Below, piece after piece: positions 1 through 7,335 of a stretch of 7,335 bases of DNA. Source of the stretch: Pseudomonadota bacterium (GTDB lineage: Bacteria > Pseudomonadota > Alphaproteobacteria > Rhizobiales > Hyphomicrobiaceae); NCBI GenBank assembly GCA_021813195.1, contig JAKALI010000196.1, positions 1 to 7,335 of the forward strand, written 5' to 3'. Under the pieces are notes generated by a model. That model saw only the letters and a list, made by a program, of their open reading frames with translations. It was not told the DNA's origin and ran no database searches. The position numbers and the translations under genes were made by a program. Position 1 is the first letter of the stretch, and each line of letters begins with the position of its first letter.

Positions 1-2285
1 ATCTTGTCTTCAATCACTTTCGCGAGATTGTGGCCCATGGCTGGGGCTTCCGCCAGACCGGTGTCGACAGTCACGTGATCCTGCTCGTAGACCGATTGCA
101 GAACGTCGTGGATGTGTCGTTTGATGGTTTCGGGCGTAATTCCGTTGGCCTCGTTCCAGGCGCGCTGCTTTTCGCGCCGCCGGTTGGTCTCGGCAATTGC
201 ACGCTCCATCGAGCCGGTCATGCTGTCGGCGTAGAGGATCACACGTCCCTCGACGTTGCGGGCGGCGCGTCCAATCGTTTGGATGAGGGAGGTTTCCGAG
301 CGTAGGAACCCTTCCTTGTCGGCGTCCAGGATCGCCACCAGGCCGCATTCGGGAATATCGAGACCTTCGCGCAACAGGTTGATGCCGATGAGCACGTCAA
401 ACGCGCCAAGTCTCAAGTCGCGAATGATCTCGATGCGTTCCAGCGTCTCGATATCGGAGTGCATGTACCGCACGCGGATCCCCGCTTCGTGCATGTATTC
501 GGTCAGATCCTCGGCCATGCGCTTCGTCAGCGTGGTGACAAGGACGCGATGACCTTTGCGCACGACGTCGCGGACTTCGGCCAACAGATCGTCCACCTGG
601 GTGCGGGCGGGCCGCACCTCGACTTCGGGGTCGATCAGCCCCGTCGGGCGTATGACCTGCTCGACGAACGCGCCGCCGGTCTGCTCAAGCTCCCACGATC
701 CCGGCGTCGCTGAAACGTAGATCGACTGCGGCCGCATGGCGTTCCATTCCTCAAAGCGCAGCGGACGATTGTCCATGCACGAGGGGAGACGGAAGCCATA
801 TTCCGCGAGGGTGGCCTTGCGCCGGTAGTCACCGCGGAACATGCCGCCGATTTGTGGAATGGTGACGTGGCTCTCGTCCGCGAATACGAGGGCGTTGTCA
901 GGCAGATACTCAAACAGTGTCGGCGGGGGCTCGCCCGGCACACGCCCGGTCAGGTAACGGGAGTAGTTCTCGATGCCCGCACACGAGCCCGTCGCCTCCA
1001 TCATCTCCATGTCGAACAGGGTGCGCTGCTCGAGGCGCTGGGCTTCGAGCAGTTTGCCGACGGCATACAACTCCTCGAGGCGCTGCTTCAGTTCTGCTTT
1101 GATATTTTTGATTGCCTGCTGAAGCGTGGGCTTTGGCGTGACGTAGTGAGAATTGGAATAGATCTTCACAAGGGCCAGTTCGTCGGTCTTTTGGCCCGTC
1201 AGGGGATCGAACTCGACAATGCTTTCTACCTCGTCACCGAACAGCGAGATGCGCCATGCGCGGTCCTCGTAGTGTGCCGGGAACACTTCCACCGTGTCGC
1301 CACGCGCTCGAAACGTGCCGCGCACAAAGGCCGCTTCATTGCGCCGGTAGTGGAGGGCGACGAGATCGGCCAGAAGCTGGTCACGCGAGAGCCGTTCGCC
1401 GACCTTCACCGCAAAGGTCATCGCGGTGTAGGTTTCCACCGATCCGATACCGTAGATGCATGAGACCGACGCAACGATGATGACGTCGTCGCGTTCGAGC
1501 AGAGCGCGCGTGGCCGCATGGCGCATGCGATCAATCTGCTCGTTCACCGAGGATTCCTTCTCGATGTAGGTGTCGGTGCGCGGCACGTACGCCTCGGGCT
1601 GATAGTAATCATAGTAAGAGACAAAATATTCGACCGCATTATTCGGAAAGAAGCTCTTGAACTCGCCATAGAGCTGGGCGGCAAGCGTTTTATTTGGCGC
1701 GAGGATCAAGGCCGGTCGCTGGGTGGCGGCAATGACCTGCGCCATGGTGAAGGTCTTGCCCGAACCGGTGACGCCAAGCAGAACCTGATCGCGTTCGCGC
1801 TTGTTGATGCCGTCCACCAATTCAGCGATGGCCTGCGGCTGGTCGCCTTTGGGCTCGAACTCCGAAACGAGTTCGAAGCGCCGCCCTCCCTCGCTTTTTT
1901 CTGGCCGCTCCGGGCGGTGGGGTACGAAGTTGATGGCCGTGCCGGCGACGATGGGGTGGGCCGCCAGCATTGGCTGGCGGGCGAGAATTTCTTTCGCGCG
2001 CGGGCTGCGTTCATGCGGCTTGGCCAGCAGGGCGTTGAGAGCATCGGAGATCGAGCCGCCGTCCGCACGCAGGGCAAGGGGGCCGGAGGTGCGCAGCGCA
2101 GGCAGAGTGGATGGGCCGGCGACGTACGTGGCCTGCAGCGACTCTCCAAGTCCCGGCGTCGCCGCCGCCGTCTCGACGGGAGGGGCGGCCGGCTTGCCGG
2201 ATTTCACGCGTGATGGCTTGGCGCGCGAGGCCATTTCGCGCTGGGCGAGCGGCTTCGAAATCGGAGTTTTCGGTGGACGCGGCAT
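1..2285 (-). CDS. uvrB: UvrABC excinuclease subunit B (UvrB), C-terminus cut off by the window edge
   Basis: UvrB is the damage-verifying helicase-like subunit of nucleotide excision repair: UvrA loads it onto DNA and it then recruits UvrC for incision. 761 codons are present. The core begins near residue 137 ([17 protein letters not shown]). It shows Walker A GVTGSGKT (171-178, K177), the lesion-probing beta-hairpin [14 protein letters not shown], the DESH box (D470), YVSATPG, and helicase motif [11 protein letters not shown] (Q669, R673, R676). Residue numbers run about 132 above E. coli UvrB because of an N-terminal extension of roughly 135 residues, rich in Ala and Pro, ending [13 protein letters not shown], as in other alphaproteobacterial UvrBs. 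The visible part stops at [11 protein letters not shown], just before the UvrC-binding UVR motif. The ATG at 2285 is chosen because an in-frame TGA lies upstream with no ATG between. No clear Shine-Dalgarno precedes it, and the ATG at 2234 is an alternative. I see no GTTC-N7-GTTC LexA box upstream. Confidence 0.97.
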   Translation of the reverse strand, partial: MPRPPKTPISKPLAQREMASRAKPSRVKSGKPAAPPVETAAATPGLGESLQATYVAGPSTLPALRTSGPLALRADGGSISDALNALLAKPHERSPRAKEILARQPMLAAHPIVAGTAINFVPHRPERPEKSEGGRRFELVSEFEPKGDQPQAIAELVDGINKRERDQVLLGVTGSGKTFTMAQVIAATQRPALILAPNKTLAAQLYGEFKSFFPNNAVEYFVSYYDYYQPEAYVPRTDTYIEKESSVNEQIDRMRHAATRALLERDDVIIVASVSCIYGIGSVETYTAMTFAVKVGERLSRDQLLADLVALHYRRNEAAFVRGTFRARGDTVEVFPAHYEDRAWRISLFGDEVESIVEFDPLTGQKTDELALVKIYSNSHYVTPKPTLQQAIKNIKAELKQRLEELYAVGKLLEAQRLEQRTLFDMEMMEATGSCAGIENYSRYLTGRVPGEPPPTLFEYLPDNALVFADESHVTIPQIGGMFRGDYRRKATLAEYGFRLPSCMDNRPLRFEEWNAMRPQSIYVSATPGSWELEQTGGAFVEQVIRPTGLIDPEVEVRPARTQVDDLLAEVRDVVRKGHRVLVTTLTKRMAEDLTEYMHEAGIRVRYMHSDIETLERIEIIRDLRLGAFDVLIGINLLREGLDIPECGLVAILDADKEGFLRSETSLIQTIGRAARNVEGRVILYADSMTGSMERAIAETNRRREKQRAWNEANGITPETIKRHIHDVLQSVYEQDHVTVDTGLAEAPAMGHNLAKVIEDK
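1961..1980. repeat. Perfect 8-bp inverted repeat inside the uvrB N-terminal extension
   Basis: CCGCCAGC at 1961-1968 and GCTGGCGG at 1973-1980 are exact inverted copies around a 4-base loop (ATTG). In the uvrB mRNA this would form a compact GC-rich hairpin about 300 bases after the start codon, in the stretch encoding RQPMLAA. No T-tract follows on either strand, so it is not an intrinsic terminator. It may simply be a by-product of Ala/Arg-rich coding sequence at high GC. Confidence 0.6.
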
Positions 2286-2396
2286 CGTTGCCAATATGGT
2301 CCGCGTTCCCGATGGCCTCAAGCGCGGGTCGGCGCGCGCGAATTTTTTTCGCTGGCCAATTCCTCAGACGCCACATCCCAAGACGAAGCGCATTGC

Positions 2397-2421
2397 GCAT
2401 CTGCGAGTTTGCATCTGCGAG
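2397..2421. repeat. Tandem 11-bp direct repeat GCATCTGCGAG, 14-base period
   Basis: GCATCTGCGAG occurs at 2397-2407 and again, exactly, at 2411-2421, separated by TTT. The first copy overlaps the end of the palindrome GCGCA-T-TGCGC (2388-2398). The position between two divergent genes suits an operator for a DNA-binding protein that recognises direct repeats, but a short replication-slippage duplication explains it equally well. It does not match the alphaproteobacterial LexA box. Confidence 0.55.
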
Positions 2422-2500
2422 ATAGGTGCAATGACAACCCGAGGCGAGTCGCCTACCGTGCGCTTGGGGAAGAGTTGACTTTTTGGAGCAACATACGGGC

Positions 2501-2528
2501 GTGCGGCCGGATCAGCGCCGGACCGCAC
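2501..2528 (+). promoter_or_regulatory. Strong hairpin in the likely leader of the DUF1097 gene
   Basis: GTGCGGCCGG (2501-2510) pairs with CCGG-A-CCGCAC (2518-2528), giving ten G/C-rich base pairs with one bulged A and the 7-base loop ATCAGCG. It ends 77 bases before the ATG at 2606 and well upstream of the Shine-Dalgarno at 2595-2600. No T-run follows on the plus strand (CCCTGTC) or on the minus strand, so termination is unlikely. A leader structure affecting mRNA stability, or a protein-binding site in DNA, would fit. The role is unproven. Confidence 0.4.
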
Positions 2529-2605
2529 CCCTGTCTTGGCGCACGAGCTCGCGAAGTTCTCTCTGGCCCCATGGGGAAGACGCTTAAACGCGATAGGAGA
2601 ACATC

Positions 2606-3106
2606 ATGAACCTCGTAACGGCGCTTGCGATCGTGATTGGCGCACTCGGAGCCTTGGCGACTTGGCTTTTTGTCGGCCCGCTCGCGGGTTTTGGGCTGTC
2701 CATCTGGGCGGCGTTCATCGCCTGGGGCAGTTTCTATCACGCAGGCGGCGGGGAAACGGGTCTGAAGAACACCATCGTCGGCGCCATTTGGGGGGCGCTC
2801 ATGGCGACGGTCGCCCTCATTCTGATGCCGATCCTCGACATGGGCGCGGTGGGGGCAGCGATCGCGGTCGGCGTAACGGTCGCGATCATGATTCTAGCCG
2901 CGCAAGTCCCACTCCTGTCGGCCATTCCGCCGGCTGTGTACGGCTACGCCTCCACAGCGGCGTTTGCGCTCATGAAGACTGGGGCGGAAGCGATGTCGGC
3001 TGACATCACGGCAAGCCCGTTCCTCAACATCGTCGCTTCGATGATCATCGGCGCCGTGCTTGGGTACATTTCAGAGAAAATCGCTTCCTCGCTCGCCAAG
3101 CGTTGA
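2606..3106 (+). CDS. DUF1097-type integral membrane protein
   Basis: A 166-residue, very hydrophobic protein with about six predicted transmembrane segments (roughly residues 3-22, 26-45, 55-74, 81-98, 103-121 and 140-160) and a short basic tail ending SSLAKR. The pattern of WAAFIAWGSFYHAGG followed by GLKNTIVGAIWGALMA resembles the DUF1097 family (E. coli YcdZ is a member), small inner-membrane proteins whose biochemical role is not established. Length fits the family. The start is fixed by a good Shine-Dalgarno, AGGAGA at 2595-2600, five bases before the ATG. It is transcribed away from uvrB and followed after about 30 bases by an intrinsic terminator, so it is probably a single-gene transcript. 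A transport role would be a guess. Confidence 0.85.
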   Translation: MNLVTALAIVIGALGALATWLFVGPLAGFGLSIWAAFIAWGSFYHAGGGETGLKNTIVGAIWGALMATVALILMPILDMGAVGAAIAVGVTVAIMILAAQVPLLSAIPPAVYGYASTAAFALMKTGAEAMSADITASPFLNIVASMIIGAVLGYISEKIASSLAKR

Positions 3107-3137
3107 TCGAGTTTGTTGCGCAGCATCCAGAAATTCA

Positions 3138-3170
3138 GCCGTCGCGGCACTTCTGCGGCGGCTTTTGTTT
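3138..3170 (+). terminator. Intrinsic (Rho-independent) terminator after the DUF1097 gene
   Basis: GCCGTCGC (3138-3145) and GCGGCGGC (3155-3162) form an 8-bp stem with one T-G wobble and a 9-base loop, followed directly by TTTTGTTT (3163-3170). The hairpin begins 31 bases after the DUF1097 stop codon and ends 64 bases before the next start, so it should separate the two transcription units. Confidence 0.8.
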
Positions 3171-3234
3171 GTGCGCGGGACACAGAACCGGAGGGAAGAC
3201 CTGGTCGTAAAGAGGGACAAAATAGGACACACAC

Positions 3235-3828
3235 ATGCTGAAGTTCCTTCCCGTCGCGTGCCTGTGCGCACTCTTCATGGTGGCGTATGCCGTTGGACCG
3301 CTGGGCGCTGGGTTTGCGGACACACTGAGGCGGCACGAACCCGTTATCACGGTTGCGCCCGTTGGCGGTCCGATCGACGGGGAGGTTCGTGGTGAAATCG
3401 AGATCGCCGCCCCGCCCAGCGTTGTTTGGGACGTGCTGTCGGAGTGCGCACGCGCCGGCGAATTCATGCCGAACTTGCGACAATGCCGCATCCTGGAGAG
3501 CGGACCGGGGCTCGATTGGGACATTCGCGAACACAGGGTGGCAAGTTGGGCGAGCTTCCTGCCTGACCTGCGCAGTGTCTTTCGCTCGGAGTATGAGCCC
3601 GGGCGGCGTATCGTATTTCGAGGACTCGACGGGGATCTGGCTCACTTCGACGGAGAATGGCGCATTGCGCCCATAGAAGGTGGGCAGTCTAGTCGTGTCA
3701 CATACGAGGCGCGCGTGGGTTTCCACGCCCTCGTGCCCGGCTTCCTCGTGCGCCGTTCACTCGAGCGCGATGTGCCTGTGTTTCTCAAAACCATTCAAGC
3801 AGAGGCCGAGCGGCGAGCTGCGCTGTAA
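3235..3828 (+). CDS. Exported SRPBCC (START/polyketide cyclase-like) protein
   Basis: A 197-residue protein. Residues 1-28 look like a Sec signal peptide: MLKFLPVACLCALF, then a hydrophobic run ending GFA-D, giving a plausible cleavage after A28. The remainder (about 50-193) has the SRPBCC layout: a strand VRGEIEIAAPPSVVWDVL that opens many START/COQ10-like domains, then GEFMPNLRQCRILE, a beta-rich middle (REHRVASW, RIVFRGLDGDLAHFDGEWRI, SRVTYEARVGF), and a C-terminal helix (LERDVPVFLKTIQAEAERR). The fold forms a cavity for a hydrophobic ligand, and this copy would act in the periplasm. No catalytic residue or ligand can be assigned. AGGA at 3224-3227 lies seven bases before the ATG and supports the start. 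A terminator separates it from the gene upstream. Calling it a coenzyme-Q-binding protein would overreach. Confidence 0.8.
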   Translation: MLKFLPVACLCALFMVAYAVGPLGAGFADTLRRHEPVITVAPVGGPIDGEVRGEIEIAAPPSVVWDVLSECARAGEFMPNLRQCRILESGPGLDWDIREHRVASWASFLPDLRSVFRSEYEPGRRIVFRGLDGDLAHFDGEWRIAPIEGGQSSRVTYEARVGFHALVPGFLVRRSLERDVPVFLKTIQAEAERRAAL

Positions 3829-3944
3829 TGGCTTCGACGGATGGTGCCTGAAGTGCGCCGTCGCAGTGCGCCCCGTCATGGAAATGCTCCCGGCGTCAGT
3901 CCAAATCCGCTACAACGGGGTTGGCCTGCCAGGAGGCATAGACC

Positions 3945-4661
3945 ATGACTGAAACACGCATCGCACTCGTCACGGGCGCCAATCGCGGCATTGGTTTGGA
4001 GATCGTGCGCCAGTTGGCGCGGCTCGGGGTAGTCGCTGTCATCGGATCGCGCGACAAAGTCAAAGGAGAGGCGGCCTCGCAACTTTTGTCGCGCGAAGAC
4101 CTCATAGCGCCCGTTGTCGCGCTCGATGTGACCGACGGCCATTCGATCGCCGATGCCGTGAGCGAGGTTGTGCGGTTGTTCGGGCGTCTCGACATCCTCG
4201 TCAACAACGCCGCCATTCTGATTGATGGCCCCGGAGGTTTCGAGTCGAGCCTGTTTGATCTGACGGGCGAAACGATGCGCCGCACCTTCGAGACCAACGT
4301 GTTCGGCGCCGTGCGCATGACGCAGGCGGTGATCCCTGTCATGCGCCAGGGCGGCTATGGACGCATCGTCAACATCTCCTCTGGTGCCGGTCAACTCGCC
4401 GATATGCGCAGTGGCTTTCCGGCCTACCGGATGTCAAAATCCGCGCTCAATGCGCTTACCCGCATCACAGCGGCCGAGGTCACCGACTTCAACTTGAAAG
4501 TTAACGCGGTCTGCCCCGGTTGGGTGCGCACCGACATGGGCGGTCCCCAGGCGGAGCGCTCCGTTGAGCAAGGCGCTGAGACGCCCGTGTGGCTCGCCAT
4601 GCTTCCTGACGACGGGCCGACGGGCGGCTTCTTCCGTGACCGGAAGCCTATTGCCTGGTGA
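3945..4661 (+). CDS. Short-chain dehydrogenase/reductase, carbonyl reductase type
   Basis: A 238-residue NAD(P)H-dependent SDR, expected in the cytosol, with all classical motifs: the nucleotide-binding TGANRGIG (10-17), D61 in LDVTD, NNAA (87-90), structural N118, and the catalytic set S146 (NISSGAG), Y161 and K165 (YRMSK), followed by VNAVCPGWVRTDMGG. The C-terminus GGFFRDRKPIAW is typical of the carbonyl-reductase-like SDR branch found in plants, fungi and bacteria, which reduces aldehydes and ketones. The substrate cannot be told from sequence. R36 after the second strand (GSR) hints at an NADPH preference. The start is firm: a full AGGAGG at 3931-3936 sits eight bases before the ATG. The gap to the SRPBCC gene is 116 bases with no clear terminator, so read-through is possible. 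The stop faces a convergent gene only 14 bases away. Confidence 0.93.
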   Translation: MTETRIALVTGANRGIGLEIVRQLARLGVVAVIGSRDKVKGEAASQLLSREDLIAPVVALDVTDGHSIADAVSEVVRLFGRLDILVNNAAILIDGPGGFESSLFDLTGETMRRTFETNVFGAVRMTQAVIPVMRQGGYGRIVNISSGAGQLADMRSGFPAYRMSKSALNALTRITAAEVTDFNLKVNAVCPGWVRTDMGGPQAERSVEQGAETPVWLAMLPDDGPTGGFFRDRKPIAW

Positions 4662-4675
4662 GGCTAGGGACGCCG

Positions 4676-4855
4676 CTAGAGGCCCCTTACGATGTTACCA
4701 ACCATCAGTGTGAAGTAGGCGACGATCGCCAGCCAGAATTCTTGGTGCGGCAGATGTCGTGGGATCGGAAAAATCTGCAGCTTGGTCATGATGGCCAGTG
4801 AGGCGAGCAGGATCGATACCAGAAAGATCAACACGGTCGGGGGATTGAGACGCAT
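4676..4855 (-). CDS. Small two-helix membrane protein of unknown function (59 residues)
   Basis: Starting at the ATG at 4855 the product is 59 residues: MRLNPPTVLIFLVSILLASL opens a first transmembrane helix (about 7-24), a short loop with PIPRHLPHQEF follows, and a second helix (about 41-57) ends NIVRGL. Small proteins with this MR-x-PTV-x-IF opening and an FW-x-AI-x-Y second helix are familiar from Hyphomicrobiales genomes, though I know no name or function for them. The frame stays open upstream to an ATG at 4936, but the 4855 start is preferred: GGGAG (plus-strand positions 4861-4865) lies five bases before it, and the extra 27 residues look unlike a protein N-terminus. It may share a transcript with the genes upstream on the minus strand or have its own promoter in 4856-5049, where I recognise nothing definite. 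Confidence 0.72.
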   Translation of the reverse strand: MRLNPPTVLIFLVSILLASLAIMTKLQIFPIPRHLPHQEFWLAIVAYFTLMVGNIVRGL

Positions 4856-5029
4856 AACGGCTCCCAGGGTCAACGCGGGCTCGGTGCGAAACCGGGACAC
4901 GGCCTTGTCGGCGAGCGGCCGAAACCCGGTTGCCACTTAGCACGCCAGACACGCGATCAGCAAAACAATCCGGGCTGTTGGCGAGTTGAGCCCCGAAAGC
5001 ACCGGGTGCACCGGGCTACGGCGACACGA

Positions 5030-5046
5030 ACTCCGCGGCACGGAGT
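5030..5046 (-). terminator. Short inverted repeat just after the 5050-5652 gene; weak terminator candidate
   Basis: ACTCCG (5030-5035) and CGGAGT (5041-5046) form a perfect 6-bp stem with a 5-base loop, three bases beyond the stop codon of the minus-strand gene ending at 5050. Read on the minus strand, the hairpin is followed by TCGTGTCG rather than a T-run, so intrinsic termination would be weak at best. It could instead be an mRNA 3'-end stabilising hairpin. Confidence 0.25.
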
Positions 5047-5049
5047 AAA

Positions 5050-5652
5050 TTACAATTCGCGTTCCACGCTACCGACGAGGCGCATTCCGCGGGCGTCACG
5101 ATCGAGGGTTACCCGCACGAGCTTCTGCGCTGGATCAGCGCTGTCGCGGCACAAGGCAACAAACGTATCGACTCCGTCGCCGGCCTGCTGGCGGGTGTCA
5201 ATTCGAGTGACCTGGGGTTCGGCATCGACTTCAACGCTGAGCACATCAAGGACCCGTCCATCATCGGGCCCGCCGACGATCAGAATTCGATCGCCTGGAC
5301 GAACGGGGGCCGACCAGCCCACACGCGCCACATTGCCGGCCTCCGGCAGAGTCTTCAGCCACTCCGTCTCTGTCGCGGCCGTATCGGCAGTCTTGGCCGC
5401 CGATCGCAACGAAGAAGTCGCAGTCGGACCGACGAGCCGAACGGGAGCAACTGCGACTGGGGTCGAGGACGGTTCGAACCGAGTGTGGGTCGCCGTCGCG
5501 GCAAGCTCAACCTGGAAGTGACGCTCCAACTGTGCCGCGGGATCCAACGCGATCGCCGAGGCGACAAGGGCTGCAACGGGCACGAGCGCCGCGCAGCGGC
5601 GCCACAGACCGTTGCGAATAATAATGATAAAAGGGCCGGACGCGTAAGCCAT
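5050..5652 (-). CDS. Membrane-anchored or exported protein of unknown function (200 residues)
   Basis: I do not recognise this protein. From the ATG at 5652 it has a basic N-terminus (RNGLWRRC, 13-20), one hydrophobic segment (about 21-36, ALVPVAALVASAIAL) that is either a signal peptide or a membrane anchor, a Thr/Ala/Pro-rich linker (about 50-100), and a C-terminal domain predicted to be beta-rich (PGDRILIVGGPDDGRVLDVL through VRVTLDRDARGMRLVGSVEREL). Topology suggests a periplasmic C-terminal domain. The start is uncertain: no good Shine-Dalgarno precedes it, and a GTG at 5661 with AAGAG eight bases upstream is an alternative. The frame stays open further upstream but reads as noise there and overlaps the neighbouring gene. 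A run of four Ile codons (9-12), three of them ATT, is AT-rich compared with the rest. The 34-base gap to the gene upstream suggests an operon. Confidence 0.65.
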   Translation of the reverse strand: MAYASGPFIIIIRNGLWRRCAALVPVAALVASAIALDPAAQLERHFQVELAATATHTRFEPSSTPVAVAPVRLVGPTATSSLRSAAKTADTAATETEWLKTLPEAGNVARVGWSAPVRPGDRILIVGGPDDGRVLDVLSVEVDAEPQVTRIDTRQQAGDGVDTFVALCRDSADPAQKLVRVTLDRDARGMRLVGSVEREL

Positions 5653-5686
5653 CGGTGGCACCGTAGGTACTCTTTTCTGCTTAATA

Positions 5687-5977
5687 CTACGGCTGGTCAG
5701 GATATTTAGATTTATTCGCGAGGGTGGCCTGGTGCACCCATCTCTGCCGCACATGACGATACAACGCGAGATTGAACGCGAGCAGTGTGGAAAACATAAC
5801 GGCGAGCAGCAAGAAGGGCAACCAGCTCTGGCCTGCAAAGGCTAAAACGTTGGCTTCCACCGCGCCAGCGGGTGAGGATGCCCCGATGATGGCCAGCATG
5901 GCTATCGCGAAGACGATAAGTCCAGCGAGTGTGTCGCGCACGAAGCGGCGTGGATCAAGTCGCAGGCTTGCGGTCAT
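5687..5977 (-). CDS. Small two-helix membrane protein of unknown function (96 residues)
   Basis: A 96-residue protein with a basic N-terminus (RLDPRRFVRD), a first hydrophobic helix (about 17-35), a short segment SPAGAVEAN, a second helix (about 52-73, WLPFLLLAVMFSTLLAFNLALY), and a charged tail starting RHVRQRW. By the positive-inside rule both ends should be cytoplasmic. SPAGAVEA could also be read as a signal-peptidase site, which would leave a single-pass mature protein. I recognise no family. The start is strong: GGAGG (plus-strand positions 5985-5989) seven bases before the ATG. The gene downstream begins 34 bases after its stop, so the two are probably co-transcribed and may act together in the envelope, but nothing in the sequence shows a shared function. 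Confidence 0.72.
   Translation of the reverse strand: MTASLRLDPRRFVRDTLAGLIVFAIAMLAIIGASSPAGAVEANVLAFAGQSWLPFLLLAVMFSTLLAFNLALYRHVRQRWVHQATLANKSKYPDQP

Positions 5978-7335
<1,358 letters not shown>

Larger units (their letters stand above)
2286..2605. other. Divergent intergenic region between uvrB and the DUF1097 gene
   Basis: This 320-base stretch must hold the promoters of both flanking genes, which are read away from each other. No open frame in it looks like a protein. It contains an imperfect palindrome GCGCA-T-TGCGC (2388-2398), an 11-bp direct repeat (2397-2421), a TTGACT (2475-2480) that could be a -35 element for the rightward gene but has no convincing -10 partner, and a strong hairpin (2501-2528). 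GCGAA-TTTTT-TTCGC (2338-2352) is a short T-rich inverted repeat nearer to uvrB. I could not place a transcription start on either strand. Confidence 0.6.

Noticed and set aside
852..1463. Plus-strand 203-codon frame opposite uvrB
   Set aside because: It mirrors the UvrB helicase region in antisense; UvrB motifs are continuous on the other strand.
1518..2213. Plus-strand 231-codon frame opposite uvrB
   Set aside because: It is antisense to the conserved UvrB frame, with low-complexity Arg/Gly content and no recognisable motif.
2286..2605. SOS (LexA) operator upstream of uvrB
   Set aside because: The isolated GTTC sites near 2305 and 2553 have no second half at the 7-base spacing; GAAC-N5-GAAC at the DUF1097 start has the wrong spacing and overlaps its start codon.
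2944..3726. Minus-strand 260-codon frame spanning the DUF1097 end, the terminator and the SRPBCC gene
   Set aside because: It crosses two well-supported plus-strand genes with good ribosome-binding sites and a terminator, and its sequence looks random.
3876..4394. Minus-strand 172-codon frame opposite the SDR gene
   Set aside because: It is antisense to a complete SDR with all catalytic motifs.
4856..4936. N-terminal extension of the 59-residue membrane protein to the ATG at 4936
   Set aside because: The extra residues lack family resemblance, and the ATG at 4855 has a properly spaced GGGAG.
5000..5015. CACCGGG repeated twice with a 9-base period, containing the palindrome GGTGCACC
   Set aside because: Too short and GC-rich to stand out from the background; no gene start or terminator signal is tied to it.
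5653..5838. N-terminal extension of the 5050-5652 protein to the ATG at 5838
   Set aside because: It would overlap the well-supported 5687-5977 gene, and its translation is Cys/Arg/Pro-rich noise ahead of a clear signal or anchor segment.

Overview
The window reads as an ordinary chromosomal stretch of a high-GC alphaproteobacterium, probably in the Hyphomicrobiales (Rhizobium/Hyphomicrobium side). Three things point there: a UvrB with the long N-terminal extension ending in [13 protein letters not shown], a UvrB C-terminal region reading [13 protein letters not shown], and an aspartate aminotransferase that follows the rhizobial AatA type almost word for word. These assignments come from recalled family sequences, not from a search. 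I see no transposase, integrase, tRNA, rRNA, CRISPR array or phage gene.

Layout. Positions 1-2285 (minus) hold uvrB, which runs off the left edge just before its C-terminal UVR motif. A 320-base divergent intergenic region (2286-2605) follows, with an 11-bp direct repeat and a strong hairpin. Then come three plus-strand genes: a DUF1097-type membrane protein (2606-3106), closed by a good intrinsic terminator (3138-3170); an exported SRPBCC/START-like protein (3235-3828); and a short-chain dehydrogenase/reductase of the carbonyl-reductase type (3945-4661). Only 14 bases separate the SDR from a convergent minus-strand block made of a 59-residue two-helix membrane protein (4676-4855), a 200-residue anchored or exported protein of unknown function (5050-5652) and a 96-residue two-helix membrane protein (5687-5977). 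A 388-base stretch without a convincing gene (5978-6365) separates this block from aspartate aminotransferase (6366 to the right edge, plus strand, C-terminus missing).

How the genes fit together. uvrB (nucleotide excision repair) and the aminotransferase (amino-acid metabolism) are housekeeping genes with no visible link to what lies between them. The middle is a patchwork of small membrane and envelope proteins plus one cytosolic oxidoreductase. The 5977->5687 and 5652->5050 genes are 34 bases apart and are probably co-transcribed. The SDR may be read from its own signals or with the SRPBCC gene upstream (116-base gap). I found no sign of a new multi-gene system. The points most worth checking are the regulatory-looking repeats and hairpins between uvrB and the DUF1097 gene, the uvrB N-terminal extension, and the unrecognised 200-residue protein.
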